From positions 62,001 to 126,000 of the forward strand of contig NZ_JAVDXV010000010.1 in assembly GCF_031458115.1 (NCBI RefSeq): a DNA stretch of 64,000 nt. The letters are read 5' to 3'. The stretch comes from Pelomonas asaccharophilus_A. Its GTDB lineage: Bacteria; Pseudomonadota; Gammaproteobacteria; Burkholderiales; Burkholderiaceae_C. Below are positions 44,152 to 52,242 of this stretch, in pieces. A program made the translations under genes and the position numbers. Positions within the stretch are counted from its first letter, which is position 1, and every line of letters starts with the position of its first letter. The notes below the pieces were generated by a model, which saw only the letters and a program-made list of their open reading frames with translations, made no database searches and was not told where the DNA came from.

Positions 44152-45515
44152 CGAGATCTCTACTGCCCCTGGCCGGGGCGCTGCTGCTGGCCGCCTGCGC
44201 CACGCCGCGCGCGCCGGCTCCCGAGTCACCCCCGCGCCTGCCTGCCGCCTGGCAGACCCCGCAGGCCGGCGCCGAGCTGGCCGCCGACTGGTGGCAAGGC
44301 ATGGCCGATCCGGCACTGCCCGCGCTGGTCGACAAGGCCTGGGCGCAGAGCCCCACGCTGGCCCAGGCGCGCGCCCGTCTCGCGCTGGCTCAGGCGCAGC
44401 GCGGTGCCGCGCAGGCCGCTTTGGGCCCGCGCTTCTTCAGCCAGGTGTCGCCCAACCGCGGCCAGATGGCGCCGCCGCTGTCGCCCAGCACCAGCGCGAC
44501 CTGGACCGTGCAGGCCGGCTGGGAGGTCGACCTGTTCGGCAGCGCGCGCGCCGCGCGCGATGCCGCGGGCGCGCGTGCCGAGGCCGCCGAGCTGACGCTG
44601 GCCCATGCGCGCCAGACGCTGGCCGTCGAGGTGGCGCAGGCGCTGTTCGCGTGGCGCCATGCCGATGCGCAGCTCGAACTGGCGCGCCGAGACGAGGCGC
44701 TGGCCGAACGGCTGGCCAAGGCCGACGCCGATGCCGCGCGCGCCGGCACGCTCAGCGCCGCGCAGGCCGCGCTGGGCCAGACGCTGGCCGCCGGTGCCCG
44801 CAGCGCCACGCAGGCCTGGCTGGAGCAGCGCGGCGCCTGGCTGCAGACGCTGGCGCTGCTGGTGGCCGATGACGCTGCCACGTTGCAGCTCACGCAAGCA
44901 CCGCTGCCGCAGCCCGCCGCACTGGGGGTGCAGCAGCTGCCCGCCACCTTGCTGGAGCGCCGCGCCGACCTGGCCGCCGCGCTGCGCCAGTGGCAGGCCG
45001 CCGCACTGGACGCGGATGGCACGGCCATCGCCGAGCGCGCGCCGCAGCTCAGCTTCGGTGCGCTGGTGGGCCGGGGCCGCTGGGAGGTCGATGGCGGCAA
45101 CGTGACCGGCACGATCTGGAACCTGGCGCCCACGCTGACCATCCCGATCTTCGACGGTGGTGGCCGCGCGGCCGCGACGGCCAGCGCCCGTGCGCAAGAA
45201 GCCGAGGCGCGCGCGGGCCTGGAGGCGCAATGGCGCGGCGCCGTCGCCGAGGTGGAGCAGGCGCTGCTGCGCTGGCATGCCGCCACGGCCAACCGGCGCG
45301 AGGCCGAGACCACGCGCGGCCACTGGCAGCGCATCGCCGACGCCAGCCGCGCCCAGGCCCGCGTGGGCTTGATCAGCGGCCAGGCGCTGGCCCGCGACGA
45401 ACGCAATGCGCTGGCCGCCGGCAGCGCCGCCCTGGATGCGGCGCGCGAGCAGACCGCCGCCTACCTGCAATTGGTCCGCGCCCTCGGCGGCGGCTGGACT
45501 GTGAACAAGATTTGA
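44148..45515 (+). CDS. RND efflux outer membrane lipoprotein (NodT/OprM type)
   Basis: 455 residues. Lipobox LLAACATP gives an N-acylated Cys. Two OEP repeats follow, with DWWQGMADPALPALVDKAW and the long helical segments typical of TolC-like channels (LARRDEALAERLAKADADAARAGTL). It forms the trimeric exit duct for the adjacent adaptor and permease. The ATG overlaps the TetR gene stop (ATGA). Confidence 0.92.
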   Translation: MTRSLLPLAGALLLAACATPRAPAPESPPRLPAAWQTPQAGAELAADWWQGMADPALPALVDKAWAQSPTLAQARARLALAQAQRGAAQAALGPRFFSQVSPNRGQMAPPLSPSTSATWTVQAGWEVDLFGSARAARDAAGARAEAAELTLAHARQTLAVEVAQALFAWRHADAQLELARRDEALAERLAKADADAARAGTLSAAQAALGQTLAAGARSATQAWLEQRGAWLQTLALLVADDAATLQLTQAPLPQPAALGVQQLPATLLERRADLAAALRQWQAAALDADGTAIAERAPQLSFGALVGRGRWEVDGGNVTGTIWNLAPTLTIPIFDGGGRAAATASARAQEAEARAGLEAQWRGAVAEVEQALLRWHAATANRREAETTRGHWQRIADASRAQARVGLISGQALARDERNALAAGSAALDAAREQTAAYLQLVRALGGGWTVNKI

Positions 45516-45529
45516 AGAACGACCACACC

Positions 45530-46645
45530 ATGAAGATCAAGAAGCCGTCCTTCCCCGTCGTCGCCAGCACCACGCTGCTGGCGGCACTGGCCGCCGCGCT
45601 GCTGCTGGCCCTGCAACCCGCCGACGCCGCAGATGCGGTGGCCGCGCCTGACAAGTCTGCCTCGCCCAAGCCGGCGCTGACCGTGGCCGCCGTGCAGCCG
45701 CGCAGCGAGACTTGGCCCCGCACGCTGTCCGCCAACGGCAGCCTGGCCGCCTGGCGCGAGGTGCAGGTGGGCACCGAGGCCACCGGCCAGCGCATCGAGA
45801 GCGTGGCCGTGGACATCGGCCAGCGCGTCAAGAAGGGCCAGTTGCTCGCCCAGCTCGCGTCCGCCAGCCTGGGCGCCGAGCTGGCCGCCACCAAGGCCAG
45901 CCTGCTCGAAGCGCAGGCCAGCGCGCAGGACGCCGCCGCGACCGCCGCGCGCATGAAGAGCCTGGCCGGCACCGAGGCTGTCAGCGCGCAGCAGGTGGAG
46001 CAGGCGCAGGCCGCCGATGCGGCCGCGAAAGCCCGCGTCGCGTCGCTGCAGGCGCGCGTGAAGGCGGACGAGCTGCGCCTGTCGCACACGCGCGTCGTGG
46101 CGCCGTTTGACGGCGTGGTCGTCACCAAGGAGGCCGTCGAAGGCGCGCTGCCGCAGCCGGGCCAGAACCTGTTCACGCTGATCCGCGATGGCCGCCTGGA
46201 GTGGCGCGCCGACGTGCCGGGTGCCGACCTGGCCACGCTGTCGCCGGGCCAGAAGGCGCGCATCACGCCGGCCGGCGGTACGGCCGTGGACGGCAAGGTG
46301 CGCCTGGTGGCGCCCACGGTGGACCCGGCCACGCGCATGGGCCGCGTGCTGGTGGACCTGCCGGCGGCCGGCGCGGCGCGCGCGGGCATGTTCGCGCGCG
46401 GCGAGTTCGTGCTGGGCGAGGCGCCGGTGCTGACTCTGCCGCAGAGCGCCGTGCTGCTGCGCGACGGCTTTGCCTATGTGTTCCGCATCGAAGGCAGCAA
46501 GGTGCGCCAGGCCAAGGTCGAGGCCGGCCGGCGTCAGGGCGACCGCGTCGAGATCCGCACGGGCCTGAAGGCCGGCGAGGCGGTCGTGCAGCAGGGCGTG
46601 GGCTTCCTGGCCGACGGCGACACGGTCAAGGTCGCGGCCAAGTAA
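45530..46645 (+). CDS. RND periplasmic adaptor (membrane fusion protein)
   Basis: 371 residues. An N-terminal signal/anchor helix (residues 9-29) precedes a barrel-sandwich (lipoyl) domain (AWREVQVGTEATGQRIESVAVDIGQRVKKGQLLAQL), an alpha-helical hairpin (ATKASLLEAQASAQDAAATAARM) and beta-barrel (LSPGQKARITPAGG). It links permease and outer membrane factor. Fourteen bases separate it from the upstream gene and nine from the permease gene. Confidence 0.92.
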   Translation: MKIKKPSFPVVASTTLLAALAAALLLALQPADAADAVAAPDKSASPKPALTVAAVQPRSETWPRTLSANGSLAAWREVQVGTEATGQRIESVAVDIGQRVKKGQLLAQLASASLGAELAATKASLLEAQASAQDAAATAARMKSLAGTEAVSAQQVEQAQAADAAAKARVASLQARVKADELRLSHTRVVAPFDGVVVTKEAVEGALPQPGQNLFTLIRDGRLEWRADVPGADLATLSPGQKARITPAGGTAVDGKVRLVAPTVDPATRMGRVLVDLPAAGAARAGMFARGEFVLGEAPVLTLPQSAVLLRDGFAYVFRIEGSKVRQAKVEAGRRQGDRVEIRTGLKAGEAVVQQGVGFLADGDTVKVAAK

Positions 46646-46654
46646 GAGGACAGC

Positions 46655-49600
46655 ATGTTCAATTTTTCCGCCTGGGCGATACGCCAGCCCATCCCGGCCA
46701 TCCTGCTGTTCGTCATGCTGACGGCGGCGGGCATCCTGGGCTTCCGCGCGATGAAGGTGCAGCAGTTCCCCGACATCGAGCTGCCCACCATCATGGTCAC
46801 CACCAACCTGCCCGGCACCGCGCCGGCGCAGATGGAGACCGAGGTTGCACGCAAGGTCGAGAACGCCATCGCGACCGTGCAGGGCCTGAAGAACCTCTAC
46901 ACCAAGGTGCAGGACGGCACGGCCACCATCACGGCCGAGTTCCGCCTGGAGAAGCCCGTGCAGGAGGCGCTGGACGACGTGCGCTCCGCCGTGCAGGGCG
47001 TGCGTGCGGACCTGCCCGCCGACCTGCGCGACCCGGTCATCACGAAGATGAACCTCAGCGGCGCGCCCATCCTGACCTACACGGTCGCATCCAGCGGCAT
47101 GGATGCCGAGGCGCTGTCGTGGTTCATCGACAACCAGGTCACCAAGCGCATGCTGGCCGTGCGCGGCGTGGGTTCGGTGGCGCGCGTGGGCGGCGCCACG
47201 CGCGAGGTGCGCGTGGAACTGGACCCGGCGCGCCTGCTGGCGCTGAACGCCAGCGCGGCCGACGTGTCGCGCCAGCTGCGCCAGACGCAGCAGGAAGCCC
47301 CCGGCGGCCGCGCCAACCTGGGCGGCGCCGAGCAGAGCGTGCGCACCATTGCGACGGTGGCCAATGCGCAGGAGCTGGCGGCGCTGGAGATCCTGCTGTC
47401 CGACGGCCGCCGCGTGCGGCTGGACCAGGTCGCCACGGTCAGCGACACCATCGCCGAGCAGCGCTCCGGCGCGCTGCTGAACGGCCAGCCGGTCGTGGGC
47501 TTCGAGATCACGCGCACCCGCGGCGCGGGTGAGGTGGACGTGGCCGAGGGCGTGCGCCGCGCCGTCGAGGAGCTGAAGGCCGCGCATCCCGACATCACGG
47601 TCACCGAAGCCTTCAACTTCGTGGACCCGGTGGTGGAGAACTTCGACGGCAGCATGTCGCTGCTGATGGAAGGCGCCTTCCTGGCGGTGCTGGTTGTGTG
47701 GGCCTTCCTGCGCGACTGGCGCGCCACCTTCGTCAGCGCCGTCGCGCTGCCGCTGTCGGCGATCCCGACCTTCGCGGTCATGCACTGGATGGGCTTCACG
47801 CTCAACGTGGTCACGCTGCTGTCGCTGTCCCTGGTCATCGGCATCCTGGTGGACGACGCCATCGTCGAGATCGAGAACATCATGCGCCACCTGACGGCGG
47901 GCAAGAGCCCGATCGACGCGGCGCGCGAGGCCGCCGACGAGATCGGCCTGGCCGTCATCGCGACGACGTTCACGCTGATCGCGGTGTTCCTGCCCACCGC
48001 CTTCATGGCCGGCGTGCCGGGCAAGTTCTTCGTGCAGTTCGGCTGGACGGCAGCCATTGCCGTGTTCTTCAGCCTCGTCGTTGCGCGGCTGCTGACGCCC
48101 ATGATGGCGGCCTACATCCTGAAGAAGCCGGCCAAGGACCACGGCGAGCCGTTCTGGATGGCGCGCTACCTGCAGCTGACGCGCTGGTGTCTGAAGCACC
48201 GCGGCAAGACGCTGGCAATCACGGCCGCGTTCGCCGTGGCCAGCTGCGCGCCGCTGTTCGCCGGCAAGATCGCCGGCGCCTTCATCCCGCCGGACGACCT
48301 CAGCCAGACGCAGGTGTCCATCCAGCTGGAGCCCGGCTCCACCTATGCCGACACGCTGAAGGTGGCCGTGGCCGCGCGCGACGCGGTGGCCAAGAACCCG
48401 CACGTGAAGATGGTCTACACGGCCATCGGCGGCGGCGCGGCCGGCTCCGACCCGTTCGCGATGGGCGGCGCACCCGAGGCCCGCAAGGCCACGCTGACGA
48501 TCAACCTGACGCCGCGCAAGGAGCGCTCGGGGCTCAGCAAGCAGGACATCGAGCGCCAGCTGCGCGCGGCGGTGGAGCCCATCCCGGGGGCGCGCTTCAC
48601 GGTGGCCTTCGGTGGCTCCAGCGAGAAGTACGTGCTGGTGCTGGCCGGCGAGGACGGCGACGCGCTGCAGGCCCACGCGGCCAAAGTGGAGCGTGAGCTG
48701 CGCGCGTTGAACGGCATCGGCCAGGTCACCAGCAGCTCGGCGTTGCAGCGGCCCGAGCTCATCGTGAAACCCGACTCGGCGCGCGCCGCCGACCTGGGCG
48801 TCAGCACCGCGGCCATCGCCGACACGCTGCGCATCGCGACCGCCGGCGACTACGACCAGCTGCTGCCCAAGCTCAACCTCGCGCAGCGCCAGGTGCCCAT
48901 CGTCGTCAAGCTGCCAGAGAACGCCCGCACCGACGCGGCGCTGCTGGGCCAGCTCAGCGTGCCGGGTGCCCGCGGCCCCGTGCCGCTGGAGCAGGTGGCC
49001 GACATCTCGCTGGGCACCGGCCCCGCGCAGATCGACCGCTACAACCGCGCCCGCAACGTGAACTTCGAGATCGAGCTGAACGGCGAGGCGCTGGGCGACG
49101 TGCAGCAGCGCGTGGCGGCGCTGCCGTCCATTGCCAACCTGCCGCCCGGCATCATCAAGACCGAGATCGGCGATGCCGAGGCCTTTGCCGAGCTGAGCGC
49201 CAGCTTCCTGCTGGCGATGGGCACCGGCGTAGCCTGCATCTACATCGTGCTGGTGCTGCTGTTCCACGCGTGGGTGCAGCCGGTCACCATCCTGGGCGCG
49301 CTGGTGCTGTCCATCCCGGGCGCGATCCTGGCGCTGTTCGTGACCGGCACCGACCTGTCCATGCCAGCCATGATCGGCATGATCATGTTGATGGGCATCG
49401 CGACGAAGAACTCCATCCTGCTGGTGGAGTACGCCATCATGGCCGAGCGCGAGCACGGCATGACGCGCATGGAGGCGCTGATCGACGCCTGCCACAAGCG
49501 GGCGCGGCCCATCGTCATGACGACGTTGGCCATGGGTGCGGGCATGCTGCCCATCGCCTTGGGTTTCGGCACCGACCCGTCGTTCCGTGCACCGATGGCC

Positions 49601-49738
49601 ATCGTCGTCATCGGCGGGCTGATCACGTCGACCTTCCTGAGTCTGCTGGTCATCCCGGTGCTGTTCACGCTGGTGGATGACGCGATCAGGAAGCTGACGC
49701 CGAAGCGGTGGCGGCGGGGTGAGGTGCCGGTGGCTTGA
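46655..49738 (+). CDS. RND multidrug-type permease
   Basis: 1027 residues, 12 transmembrane helices. IRQPIPAILLFVMLTAAGILG is TM1; TM4 has the proton relay pair in SLVIGILVDDAIVEIENI; PGKFFVQFGWTAAIAVFFSLVVARLLTP and the C-half FVTGTDLSMPAMIGMIMLMGIATKNSILLVEYA are signatures of the HAE1 class. It exports hydrophobic compounds by proton antiport. The sequence does not define the substrate; DD in TM4 argues for HAE1 rather than a metal (CzcA) pump. Confidence 0.93.
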   Translation: MFNFSAWAIRQPIPAILLFVMLTAAGILGFRAMKVQQFPDIELPTIMVTTNLPGTAPAQMETEVARKVENAIATVQGLKNLYTKVQDGTATITAEFRLEKPVQEALDDVRSAVQGVRADLPADLRDPVITKMNLSGAPILTYTVASSGMDAEALSWFIDNQVTKRMLAVRGVGSVARVGGATREVRVELDPARLLALNASAADVSRQLRQTQQEAPGGRANLGGAEQSVRTIATVANAQELAALEILLSDGRRVRLDQVATVSDTIAEQRSGALLNGQPVVGFEITRTRGAGEVDVAEGVRRAVEELKAAHPDITVTEAFNFVDPVVENFDGSMSLLMEGAFLAVLVVWAFLRDWRATFVSAVALPLSAIPTFAVMHWMGFTLNVVTLLSLSLVIGILVDDAIVEIENIMRHLTAGKSPIDAAREAADEIGLAVIATTFTLIAVFLPTAFMAGVPGKFFVQFGWTAAIAVFFSLVVARLLTPMMAAYILKKPAKDHGEPFWMARYLQLTRWCLKHRGKTLAITAAFAVASCAPLFAGKIAGAFIPPDDLSQTQVSIQLEPGSTYADTLKVAVAARDAVAKNPHVKMVYTAIGGGAAGSDPFAMGGAPEARKATLTINLTPRKERSGLSKQDIERQLRAAVEPIPGARFTVAFGGSSEKYVLVLAGEDGDALQAHAAKVERELRALNGIGQVTSSSALQRPELIVKPDSARAADLGVSTAAIADTLRIATAGDYDQLLPKLNLAQRQVPIVVKLPENARTDAALLGQLSVPGARGPVPLEQVADISLGTGPAQIDRYNRARNVNFEIELNGEALGDVQQRVAALPSIANLPPGIIKTEIGDAEAFAELSASFLLAMGTGVACIYIVLVLLFHAWVQPVTILGALVLSIPGAILALFVTGTDLSMPAMIGMIMLMGIATKNSILLVEYAIMAEREHGMTRMEALIDACHKRARPIVMTTLAMGAGMLPIALGFGTDPSFRAPMAIVVIGGLITSTFLSLLVIPVLFTLVDDAIRKLTPKRWRRGEVPVA

Positions 49739-49869
49739 GTCTTGGTTGGGAGGCTTTGCGAAGAGCCTTCCGACTCGGTGCCGAGTTGCCGGGATGCGCG
49801 CCCGGCCGCCGGGACGGACTCCCGGCAATGCACCGATGAGCAGCCCGCTCCGCAACAACAACCGAAGAA
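49739..49869. other. Intergenic inverted repeats between convergent operons
   Basis: This 131-base region holds TTGCCGGG and CCCGGCAA as perfect 8-base arms and an upstream imperfect hairpin GGAGGCT/AGCCTTCC. It lies between the end of the RND operon and the lactonase gene and may end both. No U-run is present. Confidence 0.4.
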
Positions 49870-50988
49870 CTACAACCAGCAAGCCCCTGCCGGACTCGGC
49901 ACCCCCGTCTGCCGCCCCGTGAACCGTGGCGCCTCCGGCCGGCTCAGATCGAAGTGGCTCAGCTGATCGCTACGCTGATTGCACACATACATCCAAGACC
50001 TGGCGACACACGCACTGCGCGGGTAGCTGCCATGCACCCAGTGATGGTCAAGCAGCCGCGGCGAACGTGGCTTCTCCAGCGAGACCACGCCGATGCTGTC
50101 ATGCAGCCGGTTCAGCGCATACAGGTGCCGGCCACCGGGTGCGACGATCAGGTCGGACGCGTAATTGGTGCCGGCAAAGCCCGCCGGCAGCACGCTGATC
50201 TCATCGAGCAGCTGCGGACCCGCCGCCGTCAGCGCAACGGTGGACAGCGTGGACGACTCCTCCTGCAGCACGTAGACCAGGCCCGCGTCCTGCGGATGGA
50301 AGACGAAGTGGCGCGGACCGGAACCGGCGCTCAGCGCGAGCTGATGCGCGGACGCGGGTGCAGGGATGTCAGCGTTCAGCGGCCATACCAGCAGCCGGTC
50401 GCGGCCCAGGTCGGTGCCGACGATCCAGCGGCCGTCCGGGCTGAGCTGGATCGCGTGTGCGTGCGGCGCGTCATGGCCGCTGTTGGCCTGGCTGCCGGGC
50501 GGGGCCTTCAGCGGCTTGGTCGGCCCGGGGCGGCAGTCGTTGTCGCAGCTTCGCCAGCCGACGGCCGTGCCGAGCCGGCCGTCGCGCTCCACCGGCAGGG
50601 AGGCGAAGCGGGCGTCGCCGTAATGCGCCACCCACAGCTGGCCCGCGCTTGCGGACAGGTACACCGGCCCCTTGCCGCCGCTGGGGGCGCGGTGCAGCAA
50701 CTGCAGCGCGCCGGCATCGTTCGGCGCGTAGACGGCGACCTGATCGGCCGACTCCTCCGCGGCGTAAACGCGGCCCTCGTGCGCCAGCAGCCAGCTGGGG
50801 CTGTTCGCGTTGGGCGTCAGGCCCGCCGGTGCCAGCGCGCCGTCGGCGGCGATCGCAAAGCTGTAGATCCCCTGGCCCGCCGGCGCATAGGTGCCGACAT
50901 GCAGGAAGCGTGGTGTGGACGGTGCGGCCATGGCGGAAGGCATCAGGGCGGCGGAGGCCGCGAGTTGGAGCAGGTGGCGGCGTTGCAT
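49870..50988 (-). CDS. Exported lactonase-type beta-propeller protein
   Basis: 372 residues. A signal (MQRRHLLQLAASAALMPSAMA) carries two Arg; a tail-less Tat-like signal is possible. The seven-blade lactonase fold shows HVGTYAPAGQGIYSF, PHAHAIQLSPDGRWIVGTDLGRDRLLVW and GSGPRHFVFHP, the latter two typical of the YkgB/Pgl family. In the cytosol Pgl hydrolyses 6-phosphogluconolactone; an exported version more likely acts on another sugar lactone. The ATG overlaps the upstream stop (TGATG), so it is coupled to the NagX-like gene. Confidence 0.85.
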   Translation of the reverse strand: MQRRHLLQLAASAALMPSAMAAPSTPRFLHVGTYAPAGQGIYSFAIAADGALAPAGLTPNANSPSWLLAHEGRVYAAEESADQVAVYAPNDAGALQLLHRAPSGGKGPVYLSASAGQLWVAHYGDARFASLPVERDGRLGTAVGWRSCDNDCRPGPTKPLKAPPGSQANSGHDAPHAHAIQLSPDGRWIVGTDLGRDRLLVWPLNADIPAPASAHQLALSAGSGPRHFVFHPQDAGLVYVLQEESSTLSTVALTAAGPQLLDEISVLPAGFAGTNYASDLIVAPGGRHLYALNRLHDSIGVVSLEKPRSPRLLDHHWVHGSYPRSACVARSWMYVCNQRSDQLSHFDLSRPEAPRFTGRQTGVPSPAGACWL

Positions 50989-52124
50989 CAGAGCTTCAGT
51001 CGGAGTCCGGAGCGCAGCACCAGCCGCAGCAGCACCAGCACGACGGCGAGGAAGATCACGCCGCGCACGATGCCGGCCCAGCCGGCGCTGAAAGTAGCCG
51101 GCCAGTGCCAATGGGCCAGCGCCAGCACGGCGCCGATGACATAGGGCAGCAGATAGGCCAGCAGCGGGTGGCGGGCGGCGTCGCCCATGACGCGCATCAG
51201 TGCGTGGCCCGCGCGGCCCTCGGCCAGCGGGCGCAGCAGCAGGTACAGCAGCAGCGTGGCGCCCGCGCACACCAGGCCCCAACTGGGCGTGGCGTGGATC
51301 TTGGACAGCGGGAAGTAGGGGCGCAGGCTGAACCCCACGGCCAGCAGCACGAAGCCCAGCAGCATCAGCGCGCGCGTGGCGCGGTCGGGCGCCAGGCCGG
51401 CGTGCAGCACGTTCTGCAGCAGCAGCGTGGACGCCACGCCGGCCAGCACCAGCAGCGTGTGCGTGGCGTGCCCGCCGCCGCCCAGATGCGGCGCGGCGAA
51501 CGTGAACCAGGCGACGCACGCCGGCAGCGCGAGCAGCGCCAACAGCAGCCTGGACCCGGGCGCCGCGAGGATGAACAGCAGCGCGGCCAGGCCGTAGGCC
51601 CAGCCGATCAGGCCCAGGATGCCCCACCAGTGCACGGCCATGCCGCCCGGGTAGCGGGCGCTCAGAAAGCCCAGCAGAGCGATACCCGCCAGGCGCCAGG
51701 GCCAGGCCAGCGCCGGGCCGCCGCGCACGCTGCCCCAGACGAGAAAGATGCCCGCGAAAGCGGCGAGCAGCCAGCCGGACGCGTTGAACCCGGCCGGCGC
51801 CATCTCGGCGTTGACCATGAACAAGCCCGCCGCGATCAGCGCCACGGTGCGTTCGCCGGCCATGCGCAGCGTCGCGTTGCGGCCGGCCTGCTCAAGCTTG
51901 GACTGCAGTGCCAGCGGCAGCGACATGCCCACGATGAACAAAAAGGCCGGGAACACCATGTCCACGAACGTCATCGCGTCGGCGTCGGCCGGCACATGCT
52001 TCATCCACGCCGGCAGGCCCGCCACGCCGGCCCATTCGTTGACGAGGATCATCACGAGGACGGTCAGGCCGCGCAGCAGGTCGATGGCCGGCCAGCGGGC
52101 CGAGGGAGGTGCACTTGCAGTCAT
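50988..52124 (-). CDS. NagX-like membrane protein (HGSNAT/DUF5009 family)
   Basis: 378 residues with about ten transmembrane helices. The first, RWPAIDLLRGLTVLVMILVN, and ADAMTFVDMVFPAFLFIVGMSLPLAL are diagnostic for the heparan-alpha-glucosaminide acetyltransferase-like family. In many proteobacteria this protein (NagX) lies in GlcNAc/chitin regulons and is proposed to move or modify GlcNAc at the inner membrane. It is followed by the lactonase gene in the same operon, and preceded by a TonB receptor gene after a terminator. Confidence 0.88.
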   Translation of the reverse strand: MTASAPPSARWPAIDLLRGLTVLVMILVNEWAGVAGLPAWMKHVPADADAMTFVDMVFPAFLFIVGMSLPLALQSKLEQAGRNATLRMAGERTVALIAAGLFMVNAEMAPAGFNASGWLLAAFAGIFLVWGSVRGGPALAWPWRLAGIALLGFLSARYPGGMAVHWWGILGLIGWAYGLAALLFILAAPGSRLLLALLALPACVAWFTFAAPHLGGGGHATHTLLVLAGVASTLLLQNVLHAGLAPDRATRALMLLGFVLLAVGFSLRPYFPLSKIHATPSWGLVCAGATLLLYLLLRPLAEGRAGHALMRVMGDAARHPLLAYLLPYVIGAVLALAHWHWPATFSAGWAGIVRGVIFLAVVLVLLRLVLRSGLRLKL

Positions 52125-52142
52125 GGGGCTGGATTACAAGGC

Positions 52143-52170
52143 AAAAAAGGGCGGCCCTTGCGGACCGCCC
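52143..52170 (-). terminator. Intrinsic terminator after the TonB receptor gene
   Basis: Read leftward, GGGCGGTCC and GGGCCGCCC (one G-U pair) form a stem with a GCAA loop, followed by six T. It lies 72 bases beyond the receptor stop, so the NagX-like gene may be partly read through or have its own promoter. Confidence 0.8.
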
Positions 52171-52242
52171 AAAGTGAGGCAGGAAACTGCCACCACGAGG
52201 ACTGGAGGCCGGCCCGCAAGAGGCCGGCCTGGTGGGTGCCGC

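Noticed and set aside
45461..49882. A long open frame (about 1470 codons) on the minus strand across the RND pump genes
   Set aside because: It is antisense to three clear genes, rich in His, Arg, Gln and Gly as frame shadows in GC-rich DNA are, and has no domain.
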